Shown here: piece by piece, positions 40,101-52,100 of the stretch
Position numbering within the stretch: the stretch's first letter is position 1
Layout of the letters: each line of letters begins with the position of its first letter
NCBI RefSeq assembly: GCF_040807025.1
Contig: NC_090967.1
Span: 4,524,001 to 4,588,000 of the forward strand
DNA: 64,000 nucleotides
From: Struthio camelus
Taxonomy: Eukaryota; Chordata; Aves; Struthioniformes; Struthionidae
Reading direction: 5' to 3'
Program-made: the position numbers and the translations under genes
The notes under the pieces: model-generated
Database searches by the model: none
The model's input: only the letters and a program-made list of their open reading frames with translations
Told to the model about the DNA's origin: nothing

Positions 40101-43100
40101 ATTTAAGTGCTTCTGTGTTCCTGCATGAAATATTCAGCCGGCTGCCAGGGGAGCTGGGTGTTGGGGGGGGCTGGAGAAACGCTGCCCGTTAGCCGGTAAT
40201 TGGGACCTGGAAACGCGGGAGAGCCGGGGGAAGGCGACCGGCGGGGAGGCAGCTCCGGGCAGGAGGCAGAAACGACCCATCGCGGCTGGCGGGGCCGGGA
40301 CGCGCCGCTCGATGCCCGCGGCCGCTGGCGAGATGACAGGGTTTCACGTTCCCCCCCCCCCCCCCCGCCTTTGTAGACAGCGCCTTTAATTGATGCTTTC
40401 TAACGAGCGGGCCGGATCCTGCTCGGGCTCGCAGCAGCAACGGCGGCCGGCGCCTCCTCCCGCTTCCCCCTCCGCGGCGGACGGGGCGGGGGGGGGGATC
40501 GGTGTCCCCGCGGCGGGGACCCGTCGGGCGTTCGATGAGCTGCTGTCGCGCAGCGGAGCTGCAGCCCCGGGTGCCGGCCTGGCGGCAGGGGCCGAATCCG
40601 GACCGGGACGCGTAGGTGCAAACAGTGCTGAAGGCAGAGGGCAGCCGGGGCGCTGGTGACGCGGCCGGCTTTGTCCCTCTGCTCCTTTCACCTCCGTCCG
40701 AGCGGCTCTCGGCCGTCTCCGCCGAGCTGCGGCCAAAGCGAACCCGCAGGCGGGATGCTGCTCGCCGGGTGATGGCCGCTGCGTGCCGGAAAGGGAAGCG
40801 GGATGTGCAGGGCTCTGCCAGGCTCAGGGCTGAGCGCCGGGCCCTGGCCAAGCCTCCCATCATCGCTGCAGGTCTCGCCTCCGAGACCCTTGTTCTTCTT
40901 GCTAGGGCTGGGATTCCTGGAAAACAGGTGGGGAGAAACCAAAAGACGCGGCTGCGACGGCGCGCGAAGCCTCGGTTCAGGGGCTGCGGCCCCGTCGCCG
41001 GCCCGGCCGCACCGCGCTCTTCCGGAGCTGCGACGCACTCATTGCACAACGGCGCTGGGCTGCTGGAAGAGGCTGGTTTTTGAGGACGTTTTTCATTAAA
41101 GAGGAGAAGGGAAAAAAAAAAAAAAGAAAACCCCAAAAAAACAAAAACTGAGGTCGGCTGGAAACTTCAGCGACAGGAAGGAAATCTGGTGGTTTATTTC
41201 AGGCGCGAGCCTGCTCTTTGGGGCAAAGCTGCCTCTTCCGGGCGCTGATAACGGCGGCAGCCCCTCGGCAAACAATGAGGCCAGGAGGGGCCGCGGGCCG
41301 GCAGGGCCTTTCCCGGCAGGAAGACGTCTCGGTCCCATGGAAATCTCCCGTTCTGCGTGAAAACAGCAGCATCTGGCCGTTGGGAAGAGCAGAGCGTGGC
41401 GGGGAGGGCGCTGGGTGCAGGGCAAGCGGGATCCAGCGCCCTGGGAGGCGAGCTTTTCGATTCCCGCTTACTTTCCCAGCCCGCTGGAGAGAGAATGAGC
41501 GAAAACTGGGAGCGAACAAGCTGCAAAAGAGCCCACGGAGGGGCGAGAGCGGGAACAGATTGCATCCGCCCGGTCTGGATTCTCCCCTGGGGAAAAGCCT
41601 CCCCCCCGTGCCTCAGTTTCCCCCCTCTGATGCCCATCTCGGGCCAGGCGTGCAGGGGAGAGCCTGTTATCGTGGTTGCTAATGGGGCGCCGCGGGTGCG
41701 GAGGGCAGCTAGGAGAAGCTGGTATTTCCTAGGTTTTTACAGGCTCCGTGGGTGAAGTTTGCGCTCGGTTTAGGGCTGCGGTTGCCCAACAGAGAGCTCA
41801 GGCGTGGGAATTTCTATTTTTACGGGCGCTGCTGGCTGCAGGGGAGCCCAGGGCACCTGCAAGGCAGGACCGGGGCCGGGCCACGCTGCGGCCGCTGCCC
41901 GCGGAGATGCTCCTAGGGCGCGAAGGCAGCGGCAAAGCCCTGCTTTCGGGCAGAGCCGGGGGGACCGGCCGCTCGTCCCCAGGGCAGAGCGCATCTTGGG
42001 TCACGGCTGCCCGTGCGCGACGTGGTTCGTCTCCTGCCGCCAGCGCCGGCGTCTCGCTCGGCCGCGGCTCCGAGCGCCGGCATCGCGGCTGGTCCCCGGC
42101 ACACGGCAACTTCTCGGCCTCGGGGTTCCTGTCCGTAGAGGAAAAAAAGGTTCGGCGTGAGCAGGGAGAGCTGCAGGGCTGGGAAATTCCCCTCTTCTCC
42201 GGCGGGGAGAGAAACTTCGGACGTGGCGAGCGATGCAGAGCCGCCTTCGCCGGCGACGCTGCCTCGCGCCCTCCTGCCCGTTCCTCCGCGCCCGTCTCCG
42301 ACGGCGTCTCCCCCGCGGGTCCGTCGGGCAGAAAATGAGCCCGGCCCGCCAGGGAGCCGCCTGCGGCTCTGCACAAGCAGCCTTTGCTTTGTCATCTCTG
42401 TATTATTAAGCGCGAGAACCTCAGCTCAAAGCTCATGCTGGCAAAAATCAATGTTTTCACATAGAAGGAAATAGTTACAAACTTTGGTGTTTTTCCTAAG
42501 GGCTGTAAATAACGCCACACGCGGCAGCTTGCACGGTGCCATTTTCAATGGCTCCGTTACCGCTCGCTTAATTTATATCCTCGCGCGGCCTCGGCCGCCT
42601 TCCCGTCCTCGTGCTCTTTGGCAGGGGCTCGGCGCCGGCGGCAGGAAGGCACCTGGGAAGCCGGAGCCCGGCTCGGCCCCCTGCACGGCCGCCCGCTGCT
42701 CGGCCGCGTCCCGGGGCACACGAAGGCGCTGCCGTCGTGTTGCCTCGAGGTGTTTCCCGCGTCCTGCGGGGCTGGCAGGAGCTCGGTGGCTGCCTTCTCC
42801 TGGGTCCCACCAGATGGTCCTTTTCGGGGATGCTCTTTCGAAGCCCTCTCCCTCCCGCGGCTGCTCGCGGGCTCACTTGCGCTCACCAGGAACCCTCCTC
42901 TCCTCTCCAGCCCGAGCGCGTTCAGGGCCGATTTACCCCCATCCGCTCTCACGCGAGCAACGTCCTTTAGCGTAAATAGCTCTTCTCCCTCCCCGGTGAT
43001 GTATTTATAGAGCCATCGCATCCCTTCTCCGCTCTCGCTTTGCCAGGCTGGCCGCGCCACGTGCAGCTACTTGCATAAGCAACCTGCGTCTCTGCCCATC

Positions 43101-44126
43101 CATCCTAGCGCGGGAGCTGGTTGGTATCATGCTGCTCTTACATCGCTGTGATTTGTAGCACAGCGATTTCCAGGGGCAGGACATATCTCCAGGGCCAGCG
43201 GCGTTTTAGTCATTCGCATCAGTTTTTAAAGCCGTAATCTGCCCAAGCGGATTGATTTGTCTACGCGAGTCGCGCCCGGGGCCTGTAACTCGGTCTCTAG
43301 GTGAGCAGGGCTCGGAGAGCTCTGACTCGCGGCGTTTTTCACCTCCGAGACAGGCTGCCGAGCGCCGCCGGCGCTTTCGCAACGCGCGCGCGGGCCGCGG
43401 CTTTGAGGAAGTCGAGCCGGTCGCAGAACCAGTCCGGGCTCCGACTGCGTGGGCGGCGTACCCGGGGCGGGCAGAGCCGGAGACAAGGGCTTTGAAGCGG
43501 CGGGGCACAAAAGCGAGCAGCGGGAGCGCGCCGCTTCGGTGGGCGCCCGAGGAGCGGCGACGCCGGTGGCCGCTGCTCCAGCCCCGGCGGGAGCTGGGCC
43601 GCCCGCGTCCTTCCCAGCTGCGGCGGGTGATTCATAGCTCCCCACCTGCGTCGTCCTCGTCTTGCCCTGCAGGAAATGAGTCAGGTTTTAAGGAAGATGC
43701 CTTACAACGATGGGGTGAGAGCCCTTCCTGCATAGGTAGGGCCGCAACACCGGCGGCAGGAGGAAAGGCAGGATACGGGGCTCGTGAGCCTTTCTAAGGT
43801 AGGGAGCCTTCTCTTACCTCTAACGTTGCACCTGCGTTCGACAGCGGGCACCCCGTCCCTCTGGCCAGCCCGTCGCACTGTAGTTTTTCCCAGAATTCAG
43901 GGGAAAAAAGCCAGGAACAGCCTAGAAATCATCCTCCGAGGAGAGCCTGGGCCTGTGAGCTCAGCTCTTTTCTGCCCTAGCACCCAGGCAGTGCTTCTTT
44001 ACTCCTTTTGGGCTTGCTGTTAGACCAGGATGCTTTTTCTCCTTGCAGAAGACAGTGTGGGAGGGGAGGAGACAGGGACTGTTCCAGGACATGGGCTGAA
44101 CCGTGTGCGTCTCTTCCCCCCTGCAG
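37150..44126 (+). other. TNFAIP8L1: Presumed TNFAIP8L1 intron 1
   Basis: About 7 kb without a supportable coding exon. Visible content: SINE-like words near 37,605, 38,445 and 41,608, TATA-like CTGGGTATAAAACTTGCC near 38,510, a TTTAATTAATTAATACTTAT patch at 39,783-39,810, a low-GC island at 42,385-42,580 (including GTATTATTAAGCGCG and TTAATTTATATCC), and one at 43,200-43,260. If the first exon is elsewhere, part of this is intergenic. Confidence 0.45.
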
Positions 44127-44128
44127 AG

Positions 44129-44689
44129 ATGGACACCTTCAGCACCAAGACCTTGGCCCTGCAGGCCCAGAAGAAGCTCTTGAGCAAAATGGCTTCCAAG
44201 ACCATAGCCAACGTCTTCATTGATGACACAAGCAGCGAAATCTTGGACGAGCTCTACCGGGCCACCAAGGAGTACACCCGCAACCGCAAAGAGGCCCAGA
44301 AGATCATCAAAAACCTCATCAAGATCATCATGAAGCTGGGCGTGCTGTACCGCAACGGGCAGTTCAGCCCCGAGGAGCTGCTGCTGATGGAGCGCTTCCG
44401 CAAGAAGGTGCACACCTTGGCCATGACGGCTGTCAGCTTCCACCAAATAGACTTCACCTTTGACCGCAGGGTCATGTCGAGTGTGCTCACAGAGTGCCGG
44501 GACCTGCTGCACCAGGCTGTCAACACCCATCTGACTGCCAAATCCCACTCCCGCATCAACCACGTCTTCAACCACTTTGCGGACTACGAGTTCCTCTCAG
44601 CCCTCTATGGGCCAGCCGAGCCCTACCGCAGCCACCTGAAGAGGATCTGCGAGGGGGTTAACAAGATGTTGGAGGAGGACAACATATGA
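44129..44689 (+). CDS. TNFAIP8L1: TNF alpha-induced protein 8-like 1 (TIPE1)
   Basis: Cytoplasmic TIPE-family protein. Members bind phosphoinositides in a long hydrophobic cavity and influence cell death, Rac and mTOR-linked signalling. The coding sequence is a single exon of 186 codons, the family length, from [20 protein letters not shown] to KMLEEDNI. The start is chosen because MDTFSTK is the family N-terminus; an upstream in-frame ATG at 44,030 is rejected because it would read across the splice acceptor CCCCCTGCAG that ends at 44,126. Landmarks are [59 protein letters not shown] and [18 protein letters not shown], which match TIPE1 better than TNFAIP8 or TIPE2/3. The gene is divergent from SEMA6B and convergent with MYDGF. 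The upstream leader is probably spliced from the CpG island near 37.1 kb. Confidence 0.97.
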   Translation: MDTFSTKTLALQAQKKLLSKMASKTIANVFIDDTSSEILDELYRATKEYTRNRKEAQKIIKNLIKIIMKLGVLYRNGQFSPEELLLMERFRKKVHTLAMTAVSFHQIDFTFDRRVMSSVLTECRDLLHQAVNTHLTAKSHSRINHVFNHFADYEFLSALYGPAEPYRSHLKRICEGVNKMLEEDNI

Positions 44690-45800
44690 AGCAGCTGAGA
44701 TGGGGCATTGGCAGCGCCTGCTGGACGCTGTATCCTGCCGCCTGCGAGACGGAGGACGGGACGTATGTCTCTTTTGGCGCTCGCCAGGCTTTATGCCCTC
44801 TTCTCTCTAGTGCTAACTCTCTCATTTCTTCCTCCTTTATATAAAGACTGAACTTCTTTACTTTGTCTAACCCTTGCCCAGGGTCTACAGCCCCCCTGCG
44901 CTGGGCTGAGTCCTTTGCAGGTTACCCTGGGCTCCTGCTGTACATTTTTTTTTTTTTTCCTTTGCCCACAAAGTGCTCTTAGCTCAGAGTCCAAGGAACC
45001 AACCAGAATTGGACTCGCTGCGTTGAACTCTCTTCTAATCCTCCTATGGAAAAAAAAAACAAACCAAAGACTCTCGGTGTGTAACACCCGCAAGGTGAAG
45101 CTGAGCATGGGGGAATTGCTCAGAGAAGGGGCTGTGATATCCTCCCTCCAGAGAGCTGTAGGGCGGCAAAGCCATGCAGTTCATTTCAGCAGGTTTCCAG
45201 AAGCTCCATGACATGGCGGGAGCAAACCACGCTCCAGGCTTGTGCTGCCTGAGACGGAAAGGTGCCTCTGTACTTTGCAGGCTGGAATGGGCTTTGGCCT
45301 CCCACAAGGCAAGTCCTTGTGACCAAGGGGACCCCCCTCTTGCCTGGGTGAGTCCCCTGGGCTGGATGGGTCGCCCAGACAGAGGCAGTCACCCAGAGAT
45401 CACAGCGCTGTCTCGAAGCTCAGCGTTGGGCTCTGTCGTCGCTCCCAGGCCAAGCCTGGACCGTGCTGTGGTCTTGCCCAGCTCTCACTGCTGGTGGGGG
45501 CAGACCAGAGGACTCTCTGCATGCCTTTGCACACGTCTACCCCAGGGAAGGGCCTGGAGGGAGATGAAGCGACCTGCTGCTCCTTCTTTACATCCTCAAT
45601 GCGCCCGGTTGTCCAAGACCCGACTGGAATCCCCCTGCCAGCCTCCTGCGGACGGTATCACTGTGGCTGCTTAGATGCGTTCCTTGGGAGCTGTCCAAAG
45701 CTCGTAATTCATACGTTTTGCGTGTCCTAGACTGAACTAGGATTGTTGTGGTTTTTTTTTTTTTTTTAGGCAAACTCTGTAGCCCTGATGAGTTTGTTTT

Positions 45801-45806
45801 AATAAA
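45801..45806 (+). terminator. TNFAIP8L1: Polyadenylation signal of TNFAIP8L1
   Basis: AATAAA followed within 25-65 bp by a GT-rich stretch (TATGTGGTTGTTACGAAGG, then GGTTGATAGTG). The 3' UTR would be about 1.1 kb. No earlier canonical AATAAA is seen after the stop codon. Confidence 0.65.
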
Positions 45807-45824
45807 CTCACCTATTTGGCCTGG

Positions 45825-48290
45825 GTGCGCTATGTGGTTGTTACGAAGGTGGTTGATAGTGATAAAACGAGGGCTGTGGGCAGACTGGCTTTGTCTTTTA
45901 AATGAAGATTGCTCTTTGTGGCCTGGGGTTTTCATTCTCCCATAGCTGAATGGGAGTGATATCACAGCCCCGGCAGAGCCTGCTTCTCCTTCTGATTAGA
46001 CTCTCTGAACTCAGTCCCCCTCAGAGAAGGCTCACCAGATTAGACTCTTCTTGCATCACTTCCCCTCCTCTCGGACGTGCGCGAAGGCAAGGCGCGATCC
46101 CGCACCCCCACCTCCTAGAGGACAAATAGCCCCACTCCCTCTGAGTGACTCTCACAAGACCGCTCGGTATAACAGCCTTCGGTTTGAAAACAGGGAGAAC
46201 GGAGGCACCAAGCAAGGACGTGGTTTGCCCACAATCCCCCTACAAGCCAAGGGCAGAGCTGGGAATAAAAATCTGAACCTGAATCAGTGCTCCATCTGCT
46301 AGGCTGCCTGCCCTTCCCCTGACCTGAGGACAAGAAAGATTTCCCCCTTTAACTGCTTCCACCAGGCTGCCCCCTGCTCCTTGGCACAACAGCCAGGCGC
46401 TGAGATGGTGGGAGGACACGATGCAAAACACAGAGCAAACCCGTAGCAAAGGGCTGGGGGCCTGGGGTAGGCTTTGTTCTCACTCCAGCTCATATGCCCA
46501 CGCATCGTCTTCTGCATCAGCGTTCCTGGAGTTCCCTTAGTGCACAACAGGAGCTGGGAAAGCACAAACGAGATAACAGAAGGCAAAGGGCAGCTTTACA
46601 GAATTAAATACAGGCATGCTGGAAAAGTGTTGGTGCGTCCATGCTCTGAGAGCACAACCGTTGCCTATTTCCAGCGCTCTGATCTCTGCTTTGTACTTTG
46701 AAAATTGCCCTTTTAGCATACCAGGCACCGCACAATCTCAGCCGGCCTTATCTTCACGACCTTCTTGTGCCTCCCGGTCCATGGGATGTCTCCAGGCGTG
46801 GGAGAATGCCAGTGCTCACGGACTTTGAGTGGAGAGCGGCTCCATGGCTCACATTCACCGTTCCCTTTCCGCTGCTGGCTTGAGGCACTGATAAGTTTCA
46901 GACTTTAAGATTAAAAAAAGAAACAGAGCCCCTGTCTTTGTCATTTCAGAGATGTTGCTCCAAATACCACAGTTAATGTAACTGTGCAAAGCAGCTAGGG
47001 ATGGGAGGCAGAGTGCACTGACAGGTGTGCACACAGGAGAACGCGGTCAAGACTCGCAGAGATGTTGGCCCCTCTCGGAGAGGGCAGGTGAAGCTGGCCT
47101 TTGGTGAGTGACATTTGAGAGCAGACGTCCCTGTCCCTACTGAGCTTCCTGCAGCTGTCAGGTACGTGCTGATGAGGGGCCTGGCTTGGAAACAGCTCGT
47201 CGCTGCTCGGTGGAGTATTGGCAGATGCAGAGAGCGTGCAAAGCGGGGCTGATGGATGCTGCCGTGGCGGCTGGTGTGTAGACAGCCAGAAATGCTTTGC
47301 TGTTCTGCTCTTGAGGTGCATGTCAGCACCAGCTGCAGGATGCTCCTTAATTGCAGGAAACAGCCCTGCTGGAACGAGTCTCCTGACTCGCTGCTGTTTC
47401 CTTTGTCCCCAGGATTTCTTGCACCCCAGTGTGGGATACAAGACTGCATCTAACTCACCAAATGTCCAGCACTAGCTTTCCTCCACATGCAGATGTCTAA
47501 GCTGAGACTTCTCCCCTCACCTCACAGCAAACGGTCTCCTCATTTCCAAACGCTTGCCTTCTTATCCTAGTGAAGCCCTGGAGAACTCGGTCTCTGCTAG
47601 AAGAGCCATCTTATGGTCTGGACCTCAAATCCCAACCCCGGCTGCACGTGCCTGGCAAATGACTCCCTTTGGTTCCGTTTGCTTTGGTTCCCTCCAACCA
47701 GCTGGTTAAACAGGAAGAAAGATCAGAGACTGCTGTAACACCAGTGCCCTAAACGCAGCTCAGGGTTCAGGTAGGAGCACACTGGGGACGCACCTGCCCA
47801 CACAGCAGCATTCCCTGAGCCTGCAGGCACCTGCAGTTCCAGAAGGAGCTGCAGAGCAGGGAGAGAAGCATCCAGGAACAGCCTGGAAAACAGAGCTTGT
47901 AAAATCCCTGGTGCAGAGCACCCCCCCCAGACCACCACAGAATGGGGAACTCCTCCAAACATGGACAAAACAGCTCCTAGCTACCAACAAACACAGTTAT
48001 CATCAAGCATTACCTCTGGGCAAAGTACCCATTATGACAAAAGTGCTGGATTATGCTGCTGGGCAAACTTACAGCTGGAGCCTTGTCTTCGCAGAGTCGT
48101 TGCAGGTTGGCAAATGGTACTAGGGCATCTGCTGGGACTCCTCTCAGATGGGCAGACCCCTCACAATCCTTTGGCAGCCTCAGAGCTCATCCCCTCCTGG
48201 CCAAGCAAACGCCGAAGGTCATGCTGCTCACTAGGCATCCAGATGGAAAGGCCAGGAGTCACAGATGGGAGCAAACTCAGGCAATAGCCT
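45825..48290. other. Intergenic region between convergent TNFAIP8L1 and MYDGF
   Basis: About 2.5 kb of more balanced base composition. It contains one recognisable old SINE fragment (46,185-46,315). I see no coding exon; the open frames are below 160 codons and resemble nothing known to me. Confidence 0.5.
46185..46315 (-). mobile_element. MIR/CORE-type SINE relic, antisense
   Basis: In order along the plus strand: GGGAGAACGGAGGCACCAAG, then GTGGTTTGCCCACAATC, GGGCAGAGCTGGGAATAAAA, and CAGTGCTCCATCTGCTAGGC ending CTGCCTGCC. This is the order and spacing of an antisense MIR-like SINE (GGAAACTGAGGCAC, TTGCCCAAGGTCAC, GCAGAGCTGGGATTC, GTGCTCT..CCACTA..CTGCCT). Divergence is high, so the insertion is ancient. 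Confidence 0.7.
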
Positions 48291-48295
48291 TATGC

Positions 48296-48310
48296 TTTAT
48301 TTTTTTTATT
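48296..48310 (-). terminator. MYDGF: Polyadenylation signals of MYDGF
   Basis: Two overlapping-range AATAAA hexamers on the minus strand (48301-48296 and 48310-48305), about 800 bp past the MYDGF stop. They imply a 3' UTR of about 0.8 kb. Confidence 0.55.
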
Positions 48311-49104
48311 TGTGTTGTATTTACACAGAAAAAGAATTCCATATTCCCTCAGTGTTATTACTCTAGATAAGAAAAAAAAAATCACTTCTGTAGGTAAAAA
48401 ATAGTCCTGCAGTTGTACTGAGACATGAAAGTGTTGCTCAAATGGTTTCCTGGGTTGTGTCAGAATAAGAAGGCCAGCACAGTCTGCGAGCTCTGCCTTT
48501 CCCGTGCCAAGTTATCTCACCCCGCCCTCTGCGCTAGGGCAGGTCCAGAACATCCTCCCCAGCAAAACCAGTGATGGTCTTAGCAGCCCCCCTCATCAAG
48601 GAGTCAGAGAGCCAACTCTACCCCTTCCCTCCCCCTCCCACCCTATTTAATTTGCTCCTCCTGTCATGCTTGCAGAGAGAGAAATCCTGTTCCTCCTCCA
48701 GAGACTACAGAGTTAACGACTTTCCTTTAGCAAACCTTGTTCAAATCCAGCCGCTTATCTTTCTGCATTGCTCTTTCTAGCAAGGGAGATAAGGAGCCCC
48801 TGTTAGAGGGGAGCTTTACCATATTCAGCAGATCAGCGAAGCAGAATGCGGGCGACAGAATGGCTGGCTGCAGATCAAGAGTCTCAATGGAGGTTTCCAG
48901 CTGTAAAGCACATTGTTACTCTGACACAAGACAGAATGCATCTGTCTTAACACCTCCAAGTCGCACTTGTGTTGGACCCCAGCACATTTCAATATGGAAA
49001 ACAGGAAAGATTTGGCCAACCAAAAACCCCGCCAATAACAAGCAGTCCCCTTTATCTGCCATGCTCTTCCAGCTGAAGCACCCTGCCCAGCACTGGCCTT
49101 GGGG

Positions 49105-52100
49105 TCACAGCTCATCACGGGGCGTTTTTGCTACAATCATGAGTTTGGACAGTTCAGAGCGGAACTTGCCTTCCTTGTGAGACACTAGAAAGAGAGAAAA
49201 CAAGCAAAGCATAAACAGATGGTAAGGCATGAACAAACAGCCCTGCTAGTTCCTTTCCAGGATGAAAAAGCCAGTATGTCAGGCCTTGCATTTCCTTCTA
49301 TGCAAAGTACTAGTATGTTGTGATAAACCCATTCTTTCCCCAAGCTAATTAACATTTACACTGGAACAGGGCCTGCAAACTCCTGCTGTCCACTGTGGAT
49401 CAAAAGCACTACAACCCTCACTCAGTAGCATACAGCATCTTCCTATGTCCTGTCACCTATCTGCACCAATTCTAAGCTCTCGTCTCCTGGTAGACAGTCA
49501 GGCTTGTTTCCCCACACCAACCCCTTTTTCACATACTTCTCTTGGTCACAGACCTGTTGTTTCGGTGATTTCAAATTCTTCCTGTTTTAAGGGGACGTCA
49601 CTTTGTCCACCCACTGCAGCTTTAGACTGAAACGGGAAGGAAGAAGGTTTTAAGCAGTTGAGGCAATTCAAGAAAGAAACAAACAAAAACCAGGTCTCAA
49701 AAAAGAGTTTGCATTTTAGTAACATAGCATGAAAGAATTAAATCAGCAAAGGAACCTTTAAAGAGAATCTCTAGCTATTTTTCCATTTCCTATTAAATCA
49801 TGAACTTCTATCCTTCAGACAACTGAAAGCCTCATCACTGAAGACAGCGGGAAATGGAAGAACAAGCGCTTTGAATAAAACAGGCAAAAAGAACAGCAGA
49901 GGTTTTATTTACTTTGTCACATGCAATTTGCAGAGACGGACCAAGATTCCCCGTGCCCTGTGCACCCTGGTGGGATTACGTCTGTTGGAGCCACTGACAC
50001 TGGCAAAGCCAGCAGCCGACCGATGGCTTTGAGGAAACAGAAAGGAAATGGTGCAGGAGGGCCTATCTGCATCCACTCTCCTGACTGCCACCACAGTCCA
50101 GTTAAGGGCATGGTGGAGTACATTTTATTGGACTAATGTCCAATTCACACTTTCTAGCCATCCTCCCACGTGCCCACTTCCGAATGATCAGTTGGGACTT
50201 ACATAAGCCATGGCATGCTCTATCTTGGCTCCTTTCACTTCAGCTTTAAACTGGGTGAAGAAGAGATAAGACTTTCCTTGCGGCCTGAAACAAGAGAGCA
50301 AAATCTTTGACACTGAAAGCGGGAAAAAGTTACAGGGAAGGGGAAAACGCGGGCAAGGCTCAGGCACAGGGGCTAAAGCTGGTTCTTGGCTCTCCAGGTC
50401 ACAAGTGTTAGAGTCATCCTATTCTGACCTCCCAGCGAGGGAGCGAGTCAAACATTTTCTTCTAGTCCCTGCTGTTGACTGGATGGGCTTTGGCAGAGCA
50501 GAAAGGATGGAGCTGCAGGGGTATGCAGGATTCACCGCTTCCTCCCTCCACGGGCACCTCTGGCTCTCTTGTAGCTCCATCTAGCGTAGAAGCTGGCGGG
50601 GGGGTGTTCCCCACAGCATTCACAAACCACTACCTGGCTGAAGAACCCACCCAGAATCCCAGCACCTCTAGCGAGAAGAAAGTCCTTGCATGCTCTCCGC
50701 CAGGTAGGCGAACCCAGCTAGGACGCGCAACTCCAGCCGCCACTGCCACCGGCAGGGTGCAGCGGCTCATGGCCCGTGGCTCAGCTCCCATCTAGTCTGT
50801 TACTGCTTTTGCCTCAGAGAGGTTAGGGTTAAACAACGCACCTCCAGACAGAGCAGGAGAAGAGCAGGTTGTCTTCACTGACTCCAATATTCATCTGCCA
50901 TTGCTGCGGAGGGGAAAGGCCCAAAGAGTTAATTGGGGTAAGAGCTTGCCCCCCAACACTAATCACTTTCCTCTCCAAACAGCTGCAGGCATCACAAGTT
51001 TCCACCACTGCAATTACTCCTGGGGAAGCAGCTCATTAGAAGGAACAGGACTGAATCAGAGGCAGAAACTTACAGTAGTATTATTATGTTGTGCCAAGGG
51101 TATTATTGTAAAGGACAGGGGTGGAGAAAGCTTGAGAACATTTTAAAAGTCTCCCTCTGCCAAACGGCGACTTATTAAAATAACACAAAAAAATTACAAC
51201 ACAGTTGCTGATAGCCCCTTTTATCTTGTACAGCACAAAGCACAGGGCTGGCTGCCTCCTTCCAACAATTGCATTAGTACAGTTACAGAGAGGAGTTAAA
51301 GTCTCATTCTCTTCTACAAGAAAGGAAAAGGACTTGATTCTAGATAGAGGACTTGCATGAAAGAAAGTATTAATTTCTCTGTGTGTATCTGCACAGCACC
51401 TACTGCAACAGCAACATGAACTGCAAAAACCTTCAAGCCTCGTAAAGAACACAGGAGTTACTCTTACAAGGCCCTTCCTAGCATCTGGGGTAGGAAAATA
51501 TTGCTCTCTTTGTTCTCCAAAGGAGGCATCCAAGCCAGAGATTCGTTAAGCCTTACAAACCTCACGGCCTTGCAAACCACAGCATCATTGCAACACACAA
51601 AGGAGGCTTCCTTTTAAGAAGCAAATCCAACAAGTTACTCTTATAAACAGGCAATATTGGAAACTGTTGCAAACTGTTGCAACCATCTTTCCTTACAGCT
51701 CCCAGTTCCTGGAGTCAGACGATCACAAAAGTAACAGCATCCGCTCCGGAGAAAAACAAAGTTTCTTGTTCCTTTAATGATACAAAAGACCCTATAAATC
51801 TTGAGCCCCACAGATACTAAAAATTATCATTTTCAGCTTTTTTTTAAGGCATAAAAAGAGTTTTTCCTTGACTTTTGAGCTTTTTTGATGCCACTACAAC
51901 ATTAAGACTAGTCTCTCCCCAGGAACTGCTGTATCTGAGAACAGGAATATCTTACAACATCGCTGCACTCAAACTTAATAATCTTAACACCTCCACACCA
52001 GCCAAGCTCACAGGCCACAACTAAATCTGGAAAACAAAATAACGACCGATTTTAGCAGAACAAGGCTTATGGCAGAATAGCAGTCTTTATCTTTGGGGTG

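Noticed and set aside
26855-40370. Long G or C homopolymers (near 26,860, 36,637, 40,350) as signals
   Set aside because: They are common in GC-rich bird DNA and are prone to sequencing error. I draw no conclusion from them.
44030-44128. N-terminal extension of TNFAIP8L1 from the ATG at 44,030
   Set aside because: The stretch reads through a good splice acceptor ending at 44,126 and has no similarity to the family. MDTFSTK at 44,129 is the conserved start.
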